Shown here: positions 32,100-43,149 of the stretch, piece after piece
Numbering within the stretch: position 1 is the stretch's first letter
How the letters are laid out: each line of letters begins with the position of its first letter
Assembly (NCBI GenBank): GCA_960531495.1
Contig: OY482866.1
Span: 2,781,201 to 2,845,200, forward strand
DNA length: 64,000 bases
Origin: Zeus faber
Taxonomy: Eukaryota; Chordata; Actinopteri; Zeiformes; Zeidae
Direction of reading: 5' to 3'
Notes under the pieces: generated by a model
Told to the model about the DNA's origin: nothing
The model's database searches: none
Seen by the model: the letters and a program-made list of their open reading frames with translations, nothing else
Made by a program: the position numbers and the translations under genes

Positions 32100-34030
32100 T
32101 CAGAAACAGGATAGAGAGATGAAGAAAGTAGACAGGGAGTACAAGCTGATGCGGCGCAAGGTGAAGAGAGAAGTGGCAAAGGAAAAGGCATACGACGGGT
32201 TGTATGAGAGGTTGAACAGTAAGGAAGGAGAAAAGGACTTGTACCGATTGGCAAGACAAAGGGACCAAGCTGGGAAGGATGTACAGCAGGTTAGGGTGAT
32301 GAAGGATAATGATGGAAATGTGCTGACTAGTGAGGAGAGTGTGTTGAGAAGGTGGAGGGAGTAGTTTGAAGAGTTGATGAATGAAGAAAATGAGAGGGAG
32401 AGAAGAGTGATGTGAGTGATGTGGGAATAGTGGATCAAGAAGTGCAGAAAATTAGCAAGGATGAGGTGAGAACAGCATTAAAGAAGATGAAGAGTGGAAG
32501 GGCAGTTGGCCCAGATGACATCCCTGGGGAAGCATGGAAATGTTTAGGTGAGATGGCAGTGGCGTTCCTAACGAGACTGTTTAACACCATCCTGGAAAGG
32601 GAGAGGATGCTGGGGGAGTGGAGAAGTGTACTGGTACCCATCTTCAAGAATAAGGGAGACGTACAGAGCTGTGGTAACTACTGGGGAATAAAGTTGATCA
32701 GCCACAGCATGAAGCTATGGGAAAGGGTAGTGGAGGCTAGGTTAAGAGGAGAGGTGGGGATCAGCGAGCAGCAGTATGGTTTCATGCCAGGAAAGAGTAC
32801 TACAGATGCAATTTTTGTTTTAAGACTGCTAATGGAAAAGTACAGGGAAGGCCAGAGGGAGTTGCACTGCGTCTTTGTAGATTTAGAGAAATCATATGAT
32901 AGGGTGCCGATACAGGAAGTGTGGTATTGCATGAGGAAGTCGGGGTGGAAGAGAAGTACATAAGAGTGGTACAGGATATGTATGAGGGCAGTCAGACAGT
33001 AGTAAGGTGTGCAGTAGTGTGATAAAGGCATTCAAAGTGGAGGTGGGATTGCATCAAGGATCAGCTCTGAGCCCTTTCCTGTTTGCAATGGTGATAGACA
33101 GGTTAACAGATGAGATCATGCAGGAGTCTCCTTGGACTATGATGTTCGCGGTTGACCTTGTGATCTGTAGCGAGAGTAGGGAGCAGGTTGAGGAGGGCCT
33201 GGAGAAGTGGAGGCATGCATTAGAGAGAAGAGGAATGAAAGTCAGCAGGAGTAAGACAGAATACATGTGTCTGAATGGGAGGGAGGGCTGCGAAAAGAAG
33301 AGAAGGCGGATGAGTTCAAGTACTTGGGGTCGACCATCCAAAGCGGCGGAGAGCGCGGGAGAGAGGTGAAGAAGAGAGTACAGGCAGGGTGCAGTGGGTG
33401 AAGAAGAGTGTCCAGAGTGATCTGTGACAGAAGGGTTCCAGCAAGAGTGAAAGGGAAGGTAGTGAGAACAGCTATGTTGTACGGTTTAGAAACAGAAGAA
33501 GAAGAATAAACAGTCTTTATTTGTCACACAACAACACATGCTTGCACACCCACATGCTTTGATGGTGGCCGGTGAAATGGCTCCTCTGCATTAACCCATC
33601 CTGGCTTGTCCTTCCTCTGGGGGCACAGCCAGGAGCAGTGGGCAGCATACGTGGACGCGCCGGGGACCAGGTGATAAGTGTCCATCGCTGGTCAGACGAT
33701 GATGGGTGCATGTTTTTGAGGGGGGTCCTTACTGACGTGAGGTGGAGGAAACCCCATGTGAGCACGGGGAGAACATGCAAACTCCTCACAGGTGGAAAAG
33801 TGAGAGAGGCCAGATTGAGATGGTTTGGACACGTTTGTAGGAGAGATGAGAGTAACATTGGGAGAAGGATGCTGAGGATGGAGCTGACAGGTAAGGGTAA
33901 AAGAGGAAGGCCAAAGAGAAGGTTTATGGATGTGGTGAGGGAGGACATGCAGGCGGTTGGTGTAAGGAAGGAAGATGGGCAGAACAGAAGGTATTGGAGC
34001 CAGATGATCTGCTGTGGCAACCCCTAGTTG
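32100..34030 (+). mobile_element. RTE-clade LINE, 5'-truncated and inactive
   Basis: Frames at 32119, 32412, 33007 and 33795-34027 together read as RTE reverse transcriptase. Motifs seen are KMKSGRAVGPDDIPGEAWK, GDVQSCGNYWGIKLISHSMK, CVFVDLEKSYDRVP (first catalytic Asp) and GLHQGSALSPFLFAMVID. The box that should read ADD reads FAVDLVICSE, so one catalytic Asp is lost. The C-terminus has ARLRWFGHVCRRDE and GKRGRPKRRFMDVVRED. The endonuclease is missing at the 5' end. A 290-bp repeat (33505-33795) replaces the segment between LYGLET and KVREARLRW. Confidence 0.8.
33505..33795 (+). repeat. GAA-ended SINE-like repeat nested in the RTE LINE
   Basis: It starts with (aag)n and 'cagtctttatttgtcacaca', then a 'gatggtggccggtgaaatg' block and 'gagaacatgcaaactcc'. 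The same element is at 55475-55745 on the same strand, and its first 75 bp are inserted in the lipoxygenase relic (40979-41056, opposite strand). No coding sequence. Class not established. Confidence 0.75.
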
Positions 34031-34394
34031 ATATTACAATAGTGAACTTTGATTGACAAAAAGAACAGACTATCATCTGCCTAAAAAAAAAACACACACT
34101 CATTGATGTTGGCTCAAGGACCCAGAGTCCAGGGTTCACGAGCTCACTGGACTACTTTGAACATTTTGAACAGTGTTCATGGTGAAATTACTGTTAGTGA
34201 TGGGAATGAGGATGATTACAAAGTCAAAAACATCTTGTAGTCCTATAATTTCATCGCATAACCCAATGCAAATTCCAACAACATAAGCAACACTTCTGAC
34301 AGATGAGTTGTTTGAGTTTACCGAGAGAAGGAAGTCATCAACAAGTTTAATACATGTCAATAGCAATATAGTAATTAATAGCAAGACATGTCAT

Positions 34395-34890
34395 TACGCC
34401 ACAACATTAAAACCACTGACAGGTGAAGTGAATAACATTGATCATCTCATTCTAATGGCACCTCTCAAGGGGTGGGAGTAAGGCAGCAAGTGAACAGTCA
34501 GTTCTTGAAGTTGATGAGTTGGAAGCAGGAAAAATGGGCAAGCGTAAGGATCTGAGCGACTATGACAAGGGCCAAATTGTAATGGCTAGACGATTGGGTC
34601 AGACCATCTCCAAAACGGCAGGTCTTATGGGGTGTTCCCGGTATGCAGTGGTTAGTAATTACCAAAAGTGGTACAAGGAAGGACACCGGTGAACTGGTGA
34701 CAGGGTCATGGGCTCATTGTTGCGCATGGGGAGCAAAGTCTAGCTCGTCCGGTCCTAGCCCACAGAAGAGCTACTGTGGCACAAATTGCTGAAAAAGTTC
34801 ATGCTGGCTATGATAGAAAGGTGACACACAGTGCATCGCAGCTTGCTGTATATGGGGCTGCATAGACGCAGACTGGTCAGAATGCCAATC
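34395..34890 (+). mobile_element. Tc1-like transposon, N-terminal half only
   Basis: An end-like 'ccacaacattaaaaccactg' is followed by a frame [20 protein letters not shown], then [15 protein letters not shown], the helix-turn-helix DNA-binding domain of a Tc1 transposase. A TGA at about 34690 ends it and further frames are broken. No DDE catalytic part follows, so it is a truncated relic of a family different from the two at 21.9-24.8 kb. Confidence 0.75.
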
Positions 34891-35169
34891 TGATTCAATT
34901 TATTATAGTATGCACTAAAAGTAACCCCGACACAATATCATGACGGTTGCAAGATTTGTATAATTTCTGGAAATTTACACACAAAAGGACCCTATGTGTT
35001 CTTATATTTCAACCCACTTAGAGCTACTATCATTTGATGTTAATTTACCTACTTTGACTTTAACTTAACTTTTCCAACTTTACATTATCTCCAACTTTCT
35101 TTCCCCTAAATTGTATTTCTATTTTCTCCACAGAAAATTGAAATACACACTTCAAAGCTCACCTTTCTC

Positions 35170-35590
35170 AATACTCCTATCTCTTTTCCACTATAGGCCC
35201 CATCATCTGCAAGAGATTAGAATTCATCTTTGTAAAGACATCATTTATCATAATACTGCATAACAGAGGACTGATTACACTCCCTTGCAGAGGCCTACGA
35301 TCCACTCTATGCCTGCCAGATACATTATCATTATCTATCTTAACTTGCATAGTTGTCCCACCAAGAAAGTCTTTAATCCAATAGAATGCTTCTCCTCCAA
35401 TTCCCAACAAATCTAACCTCATTTAAAAGTCCCCCTTGCCACATCATATATGGCTTGTCAACAGCACCTTCCAGTGAACAAAAACACATTTATGTGTAAC
35501 TGTCAGCACCCTTGTATGTAATTCTCTTTGTTATCACGCTTTCCATTATTTTGCAGAAAATAGCGGATATTCTCCGAAACCTCTGGGTGT
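35170..35590 (-). mobile_element. I/Nimb-type LINE RT fragment
   Basis: On minus, 35422-35177 reads LDLLGIGGEAFYWIKDFLGG, then PLQGSVISPLLCSIMINDVF, the RT palm region just before the catalytic box. The frame ends near there. Upstream (35430-35590) continues with broken matches to the same domain. Related to the 3' fragment at 6050-6950. Confidence 0.7.
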
Positions 35591-36004
35591 GTGATGTGGG
35601 GGAAAAAGGGTACACCTTCCACCGTGTCAGGATGACGATACAATAGTCACATTCTTCAGTTGGATGTTTTTATTTTTTATTTTTTTTTGCCTTCTCTTTC
35701 GATTGCACAGCCATGTAATGAGATACTACTTAAAGGATCATTTGTTTCTTATTAATTTGATGATTTTACAAGCTGGATTCCATGGACATATAATACTCAT
35801 GTAAATTTACTAATAATGAAACTATAATGAGAAATGTAGGCTATATAAAAGTATCTTCACATAACATGACAGACTTTTTTTCCTTGGCGTCTCCGGTAAT
35901 TTTTTACCTTTGTCTGTTTCTGTGGGTTATGTAAAAGTCCTTTGCAATGCGTTATTGAAATTAAACTTCATATCATAACTTTATTGTTGCTTTACGGCAA
36001 CGTC

Positions 36005-36012
36005 ACTTCCGG
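36005..36012 (+). promoter_or_regulatory. ETS-type site (ACTTCCGG) in the RNASEK promoter
   Basis: CGTCACTTCCGG at 36001-36012 combines a CRE half-site with an ETS core about 180 bases before the RNASEK ATG. This is typical of housekeeping promoters. Confidence 0.45.
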
Positions 36013-36193
36013 TTTGAGTTGCCAGTCACCTGACTCAGCGTCATGTGACCGACAAGTTGGACCGAGCCAGCTCGAGCAAGTCGCGAGTAACGACAGATGT
36101 TTTTTGTTCTTCGATCCTTTTTCTATTACTTTCACAACTGCATCTTGCGGTTATTATTCCACCCGAGGTTTTTTTTGTACAAGCGCCGGGACG

Positions 36194-36268
36194 ATGGCGT
36201 GTTTGATCTGCGGTCCAAAGCTGGCGACCTGTGGGATTGTAATCAGCATTTGGGGAGTAATCATGTTG
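36194..36268 (+). CDS. rnasek: RNASEK coding exon 1
   Basis: ATG at 36194, 25 codons ending WGVIML; donor gtaagt at 36269. It encodes the N-terminus and first membrane segment. Confidence 0.9.
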
Positions 36269-39200
36269 GTAAGTAAGCCCAGCAAGTTTAGCTACAGATG
36301 GTTTCACCTTTTTTCAAACAAGCTTGTCGTCGCCAAATTCTAAGTGTTATATTCTTCTGTATTTTTCGTTCTCAGGCCATGTTGGGGATATTCTTCAGAA
36401 CCCACTCGGCCGTGCTGATTGAGGATGTACCCCTCACAGAAGCGGACATGAAGGAGGAGTGAGTTGAAAGCCGGCTGCTTTTCACAACCTGCGTTGATAG
36501 TTAATAGTTTTATTATAGATGTATTGCAGATGTATTGATGTAGTGCAGGGTACCCGCAGGCCGCATTGCGTGTGTACGCAATGCCGACTGAAAAAATAAG
36601 TAGGTATACTTCTAAATCCCCTCTGATGCTCATCATTCAGTAGTGGCAAACCATGACAGACAGTCCAAGCCCAGGAGTGGCTAATCCAATCACATGTGAA
36701 TAAATGGAAATGTTCCCTTAACACCCACTAAGGAGATATCTTCACAGAAACAGTGGCCAATGATGTAGTTGTCTTACCCAATAATAATTTGCCACTAGTC
36801 AAGCGGCACTTTTCAAATATTACCGGGCCATTTTTTTGATAAACTATTTACACAGGGTGTTTATCCTTTGGTCGACAGCCACTTAAAAAAAAACAAAAAA
36901 AAAAAAACATTTTGGTAAAAATGAATAGTATACCCACTTCTCCTGGCACCACTGATTGTACACCATATCGCACAAAGTCATCCATATTGCACAACTGAGG
37001 TTCCTTCCCCCTCTATAAACACCGTGTGAATTGTGGTGATTCTGTAAATGGCTGATTTCATTGATATCCGGACATCCATGTTCAGCATTTTTGTAAATAA
37101 TGTAATTGATTTATTGGGCCTCATTAATGAAGAGTGCACCACACAGATTTGGAAAAATTCGGTATTCAACAATTTCTTTGTACTTTAACTTGTTCTCACA
37201 AGGAGAAGCCCTCTTATCGTTATTAATTATTAGTATTTTAAGCTATTATTATGTATGAAATAACCTGGAACTGCAACTTTATCACCTGACCAACTGCACC
37301 ACACGAGACCACAATGTCCAAATCCACCATCAGCATCCACGCTAAATGCACCAAACAGCTTCCATGCACTCAATAAATAAATAAATAAATAAACTTTTAC
37401 ATCAATCCACTGGTTTTTTTTTTAAGCCATTTAAAAATGATATTCCAGAGAAAACAGCATCTACTGGCTCCCTCACTGCAGCGCAAAACTCTGGCAGCCG
37501 CAGCAGACATGCGCAGTATAGTCGTCTCTTCCCCTTTGTTTATTTCTTTTGTGTCCTACTTGTACAATGACAACAAAGAGATATTCTATTAAAAACCTCT
37601 TTTATAAGAGAGACCTGGCCAAGAATGCAACAAGACAATGTAACCAAATACAAAGAAACACAACATGTAAAAAGGAAGGCAATACAATATAAAACAATAG
37701 TAACACCTTGAATGAAGTGGAAATCTCAGGAGGAGAACCAATTACCAACATCAGCTTAATGGCCATTCAGGGTCCGTTTTCTATAATACATTATAGATAT
37801 AGTTAACGTATGGTCAATACGATTAATTTTGTTTTTGCCAAACTGAGTTCTTACCTTGGGGACTTCCGACAAAAGGCAGCTATTTGACAGCAGCCTGTAG
37901 ATGTCAGGTGACCTATGGACGAAAACTTAAACTCGGGATACGTAAATGATTTAGTTATAATAATTCTACCTTCCAATTTCAGCAAGAACCCTCCACAGAA
38001 CATCTTCACTCTCTACAATCAAGTCGGCTACAACTGTTTCATAGCGGCTGGCATCTATGTGCTAGTGGGGGCCTTTTCCTTCTGCCAGATCAAGCTCAAT
38101 AACCGTAAGGTAATGGCTCTGGCTCGTTATTTAACAGCCACATGTTCTACACTTTTTTTGTGCGCCTTGGTTTGATGCATAGAAGCACGGGTGGGGGGGT
38201 AATAATTCCAATTGTCTACAGTTGTCCTTGTGACATGCCAGAGTAGTGTGTAGTGCTTGCGTACTATATGATATTTCATCGGCTGTTTTGTCATCCTGGT
38301 ACTTCACATGACTCGCTGAGACACAGTGGAATCACTGGGTTAATATGGAAAGAGGAACTCCCCCATGTAGGACAGTGTGTTCCTTTTTTCAATTTAAATC
38401 CTAGCAGAGTACAGGAAATATTCAGGAAATATTCCTCTATGCCAAAGCAAACGTATTAATAAGAGCACAAAAAATACTCTTGTAAAAGTGAAGGTACCAC
38501 ACTGACATTTCTACAGTAATTATGAAGGGAGACAATGCTGGTCAGAAAAGTAAGATCTCTCAGAAAGTAAAATCTCTCTTGCTGAGGAACAACTGTAATC
38601 CTTTATGGTCGCAATTGATGACTCCAAATCTGAAAATGATATTCACCCTGTTTATTAAATGCATTTTTTGTATATCTATTTTTTTTTTTAGCTTATTCTT
38701 ACCCTGTTTTCAATTATTTAAATTTTTTAAATTATTCTACTTTGTCAATGCGTTTAGCTTGTTTGCGTTGCTTTTGTTGTCACTATTTTATGGCCTTCTT
38801 TTAATGTAAAGCACTTTGAGTTGTATGAAAGGTGCTATATAAAGGTTATTATTATATGACTTTGTAGTGTTCCCACGGTTATCAGTGTTACCAGTGTTAC
38901 ACGGTGTTCGGGCATACACCGATTATATTACTTGCCCACTGCCCCCACTGTCGTTTTGCTTTTTCTATTTCATAATTTATTTTTAATATAAATAATACCC
39001 ATTTAGTTAATTTTCGAGTATCAGCAACAAAGTTAATCAAATAAAAAACCTATTTATATATAATTTGTAAAATATTAAGCGTGTTATCAATACTTAGTTG
39101 AATGCTAAAAAAGTGTAGGTGTCTGCTTTGTGCACCACAGCAGTGTCACAGCACAGTCTGCGGAGTCAGATTCCACTTATCACAGGAGGAGAGGAGAGAA

Positions 39201-39875
39201 AGAAGGCTCTCGACCCTAGATCGGGACCTGTCTACCTCTCCTTGTTTAATCTCCAGGCAAAACTGGCGCCTGGGCATAACGGGGACACTTTGTTATACAC
39301 GGGCAAACTCTCATAGTTGCATAGAAATTGCATGCATGAAATTGATGTACAGATTGACAAGTAAAACTGATTTAGGATTTTTTTCCCGAGTGGACACACT
39401 TTGATTCTCGATGCATTCCTGTTGTCTATGTATATAGGAATACTTGGTGCACTAGGGGTCACTGCTAGCAACCGCAAAGACCGCAAAGAGCCCGAAGGAA
39501 AAGGTTGTGCCCAGCTGCTGAAGAGCGCCGATTTGGGTCTTGGTTCCTCTTGTTTTTGTTTTTTTTGTGTGACTGTATGCTCTGATTGTGTAAACAAATT
39601 GTCATTTGATTGTATGTTTATGTAAATATTTCTCCTTTCTTTGATTCCGACAATGAAAAGACAAACAGGTCCACGTTTATGTCTCTACAGTGCCTTAGGC
39701 CTATAGGCAACTTGTTTTTGTTTTTTCTTAGACCTTCAAATGACAAGCTGTTGACCATCCAAATTGTATTTAATGTTTCCTGCTTGTCACAAACAGTGCC
39801 TCAAGTTGTTGATTTTTTTCTGTGTTCTCCCAGGAAAACATAGGTGAGATATATTTGTCATATAAATCAATCTGA
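36194..39875 (+). CDS. rnasek: Ribonuclease kappa (RNASEK)
   Basis: Exons 36194-36268, 36376-36458 and 37983-38109 join in phase with GT-AG sites to 95 codons. These match vertebrate RNASEK from [18 protein letters not shown] through [15 protein letters not shown] and [20 protein letters not shown] to LNNRK. The family has two membrane segments (here about residues 12-30 and 66-86), is a V-ATPase-associated endosomal membrane protein, and is usually about 98 residues. The conserved end EYMVR is not encoded directly. The best terminal exon is 39834-39875 (after a strong polypyrimidine tract and cag), which reads [13 protein letters not shown] and TGA. Reading on past 38109 would instead add [12 protein letters not shown] and more. 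The core is certain; the last exon is not. Confidence 0.88.
36376..36458 (+). CDS. rnasek: RNASEK coding exon 2
   Basis: Acceptor cag ends at 36375; donor gtgagt at 36459. It encodes [20 protein letters not shown] and TEADMKE, the loop after the first membrane segment, ending in phase 2. Confidence 0.9.
36459..37982 (+). other. RNASEK intron 2
   Basis: No element was firmly identified. It contains an A-run near 36890-36908 and an (AATA)n run near 37375-37395. Confidence 0.5.
37983..38109 (+). CDS. rnasek: RNASEK coding exon 3
   Basis: Acceptor ag ends at 37982; donor gtaatg at 38110. It encodes [20 protein letters not shown] and the second membrane segment, ending LNNRK in phase 0. Confidence 0.9.
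38805..38856 (+). repeat. Retroposon tail in RNASEK intron 3
   Basis: 'tgtaaagcactttgagttgt' followed by 'gaaaggtgctatataaa' and an (att)n run is a common 3' tail of fish retroposons. The rest of intron 3 (38110-39833) shows nothing recognised. Confidence 0.55.
39834..39875 (+). CDS. rnasek: Candidate RNASEK terminal exon
   Basis: A pyrimidine tract (gatttttttctgtgttctcc) and cag precede an in-phase stretch of 13 codons and TGA. The first residue E matches the conserved EYMVR end; the rest does not. It could be a real divergent end or a decayed exon. Confidence 0.45.
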   Translation, partial: ENIGEIYLSYKSI

Positions 39876-39903
39876 ATACATGGTTTAATGCATTTCTTCA
39901 AAC

Positions 39904-39909
39904 AATAAA
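39904..39909 (+). terminator. Candidate RNASEK poly(A) signal (AATAAA)
   Basis: AATAAA 29 bases after the candidate stop. The following 39930-40840 stretch is AT-rich with no gene seen. Confidence 0.45.
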
Positions 39910-40843
39910 AAGGCGCAATCGATGAACATTTGTCTACAATCCTTAACCACATGGAGCTCAATAACAAATGCGAGATAACATAATGAAAACCTAACTACAA
40001 AACAGCTGTATAAGAATATATTTAAAGTGCTGAATTGTTTATCAGAGGTAAACTGTTAAATTGGAATAAAATGTGTTTTTGCAGTATTTTCTACCTCCTT
40101 TTGTAAATATAAATATTTGGAGGCATCATGTTAGTTGGGAGTAGGGAGTATGTGTCGACCCTTTTTGGATGACTCCATTTCTCACAAAGTTACCCCAAAT
40201 TGACCTTTACATGTTGGACAGTTTTCTCAGAACAGTACCACACATTCAACTACCTTAAATGCTTATGGTCAGAATTGTATCTGAGTGAAATACCACATTG
40301 GAAAGGAGGCTTGTATCTGTACGTGTGTTATTTTTATTATTATTTTTTTTTTTCTGTTGAGCACTTCTATCCGATTAATGTGTGAGATTATAATTGGGTA
40401 ACAGTGGAAGTCTCTATAGCTAGCCCTCTACTCCATAGCTAGTTAACTTTGTAAATGCACAAGAGCCTTGGGTAAAGAAGTGTCAGTCATCTCTCAGAAT
40501 ACAGTTTCCATGAGTTCCATGTGTCCTACAAACTTTATAATTGCATATTTCAAAACCTATAACCAGTATCTAATATAACCAAACCTCAAAAATATATATT
40601 TTTTTACCCGCAAACTTCCATTCTTCCTGTAAAAAAAGTTATTTTTCAAACATTTCCTCCATAAGCCAAATATTGTGAATATTCATAAAGAAATGTAACC
40701 TGATAGCTGCTATTTAAGGTGAGCTTGAGGCTATATATGACTTGAGGTCCTATATGACTTGAGCAGTAAATGGATCATCAATATATTTAAAAGATACTGT
40801 AAGTGCATTTTATGTTTACAGTGTAAGTGTATATAACCATCAG

Positions 40844-41125
40844 TTATATAGTGATACTGTTTTCTATGTGGCTAGTCAGCAGGAAGAGGTATGGGAGCTC
40901 CACGCCCTCATTTTGATCCAGGATGTGCTTCTCCGAATCTTCCAGCTCCTTCCTAAACAAATCCAAATCCTTCCTTTGTGTGTGTGCAAGCATGAGTTGT
41001 AGTGTGGTGTGTTGTGTGACGAATAAAGACTGTTTCTTCTTTCTTTTCTTTTCTTCTAACACACCAATCACCTGTAGCGCCTTTTCTTCTGTGAAGTACT
41101 CCACTTTATCTTGGCCCAGTGGAAT
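40844..41125 (-). pseudogene. ALOX last exon, with in-frame repeat insertion
   Basis: Acceptor gtttgaccag precedes IPLGQDKVEYFTEEKALQVI. The exon ends LPYLFLLTSHIENSITI and TAA (40846-40844), the lipoxygenase C-terminus whose terminal Ile ligates iron. Between VIGVLEE and RKDLDLFRKELE lie about 25 extra codons from 40979-41056. They derive from the first 75 bp of the repeat family at 33505 and 55475, and the frame stays open through them. The exon is 94 codons instead of roughly 60-68. Confidence 0.85.
40979..41056 (-). repeat. SINE-like repeat end inserted in the ALOX last exon
   Basis: On minus this reads (gaa)-rich, then 'cagtctttattcgtcacaca', matching 33508-33545 and 55480-55520. It is about 75 bp, a multiple of three. 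Confidence 0.75.
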
Positions 41126-41405
41126 CTGGTCAAACAAAATGGTAGAGAACAGAAATTTGACAATGTGCAAAGAAATAGCATAGGAACCATTACAGATATA
41201 CCATATTATGAGAATAACATTTGGATGTATATGATGACTTAAGTAGGAAGAGTACTACCCCCCCCCCCCAATCAAATTCTGCTTAGGGCCCGATTCAGGC
41301 TTGGCTAGCCCTGATGGGGACTGTCAAGACCTCACAAGAAAGACTGGTGGAACCAGGCTAGGTGTTGGTAGCACGGATGAATACTTTTGACAAAACAGAA
41401 CTCAC

Positions 41406-41570
41406 TGCATCCGGTTGCGGCCTGCTAAGGTGCCACGTGATTGCTTTCTGCATACAGGATTGGCTGACGTCGGGTAGGCTGGCCATGATCATATCCATGG
41501 TAATGGAGTCTTTGTCGGTTGGACCTCTCATTGTGCAAGGGATGTTGGGCACCCAGGCACACCAGTCGAA
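41406..41570 (-). pseudogene. ALOX penultimate exon
   Basis: Encodes [17 protein letters not shown] and [16 protein letters not shown], then LSRPQPDA, matching the segment FDWGAWMPN...TMR...LPD...LS of lipoxygenases. Donor gtgagt follows at 41405, in phase 0 with the last exon. The expected acceptor ag before FDW reads tg (ttttcttg), so the splice site looks destroyed. Confidence 0.82.
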
Positions 41571-41794
41571 CAAGAAAACAATGGCATGGAGCTTGTGTGG
41601 TGAAAGCTTTGTGTTTATTTGTGCGCAACACACAAAACATACAAACATTTGTTGTGGTTGATTAGTAACCCCACATGAAAAGAACGTATTACATGTTCTA
41701 CTAAATCCGATGCTATAAATCCAAACCAAAATTGAGTGTATCAAAAAAACGTAATTTTTTTCTTTTTGTCAAAGCCAGCAGAGGAAGCCAATGT

Positions 41795-42011
41795 CTAGTG
41801 CATCACGAGGCCAGCAGAGAGAGCCAAAGCCTTCCACAGACAGACAGCTCCACCGCTTAAAGGTTGCATGCCCATATAAGGCGCAGTCAGGAATTGTGGC
41901 GTCAGCTCTTTCCTGAAGTACAGCTCTGTGGAAAAGTACAGGAGTTTGTAGAGACCACCCTCTTCCAAGAGAAGGGGTTGGTTTTCAGCTACGAAGGCTG
42001 CGATTGCCTGT
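41795..42011 (-). pseudogene. Possible further ALOX exon, or an unidentified coding exon
   Basis: After acceptor ctttccag the frame reads QAIAAFVAENQPLLLEEGGL, then YKLLYFSTELYFRKELTP, with a stop at 41797-41795. The pattern GG-x3-L...L-(Y/F)-R-x2-L-x-P is compatible with the lipoxygenase segment before the final exons, and position and strand fit. Similarity is weak, so this is a guess. Confidence 0.35.
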
Positions 42012-42649
42012 CTGGAAAGTGATCAGCACGCATGATAACAAAGACTACGAACTGCAATTGGCTCAAACGGGATATTGAGTAATTCATGACACCAAAAAAA
42101 GCTGAACCTGTAAACGAGCAAGCTTCTCTGTGGCTATAAAGCAGGAGAACAAAGAGAGATAAGATCAGTTGGTTTTCACAAAGCCAACTCCAACTTTCCT
42201 GCTGTATTTGTTCTTCCGATACACAATTAACTTGATTGCATCAGACTCTGGTCCGGTTCCGGTGTTTTTCTTCTTGGTTTTTGGAGCCAGAATAAGATGG
42301 TAATGTCGTGCAGAGATCCAGATTTTTTTTACTGTCCCCGGATCTGGACCTTTTTTAACCACAACACATTGACACCTCAATAAAATGGCAGCAATGTCTC
42401 ACTCAACATGTACATTTGTCCTGTTATAGGCTGACGTCTACTGTAGACGCTCCAGTTTAACAGCATGTTGTACCTTGGGTCAAGTCAGTGACACTTCAGC
42501 CCCCTTTCATCCTACAGTTTTTATTCGGATGTTTAGGACACAAAACAAAAATGACGGGGAAAATAAAAACAGGCCATTTTAGGTGTCGAAGGAAAATGCC
42601 TGACTAATCCAAAATTATGGGGGGGGGGGCACAATAATCTTCATTTTTA
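42012..42649. other. Unassigned stretch
   Basis: A 66-residue open frame on minus (42368-42168, with KKIWISARHYHLILAPKTKK) looks coding but matches nothing I recognise. The rest is non-coding. Confidence 0.3.
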
Positions 42650-42989
42650 ATTTTAATTTTTTGTGGTGGGGCTGGCAGCAAAGCCCCTCCCCACCTCCTC
42701 CACTCTTTCTAATTATATAAGATCGGATATGTTCACATTGATTTGTGTAAATTGTGGGTGGTACGTGCGGTGGTGTTTGTCTAATCAAGTTTTTTTGTGC
42801 GTTTTTTCTTGCTGTAAATAAAAATTGTGTCCAGGTTTTTGATACAGTTAATTAGCTGACACACTGCTGTACATTTTCTTGCCCCGAATTTATTGAGTAG
42901 ATTTGGTGACAGCATCCACTCAGAATGTGAGCGATCCATTATTATATATTCTTTTATTCTTTGAAGGGCACTTTGTAGTCAGGGCTCAG

Positions 42990-43035
<46 letters not shown>
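42650..43035 (+). repeat. Dispersed repeat ending in (TG)n, inverted copy of 28127-28500
   Basis: Reverse complement of the 28.1-28.5 kb repeat, ending in a (TG)n run at 42991-43035. It lacks or gains a few short segments, for example about 50 bp near 42755-42850. Confidence 0.75.
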
Positions 43036-43039
<4 letters not shown>

Positions 43040-43149
43040 CAGCTGTTTTTTTTATTTTGAAAAGCATGCTGGTTTTTTTTTTGTTTTGTTTTTTTTCTTA
43101 AGGGCGCACATGTGTGGGTGAACAGCTACAAGTGATGCTGGCCAGCTAG

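Noticed and set aside
42165..42380. Open frame with KKIW considered as the lipoxygenase 'KIWVR' segment
   Set aside because: Only four or five residues agree and the following sequence does not fit; left as unassigned.
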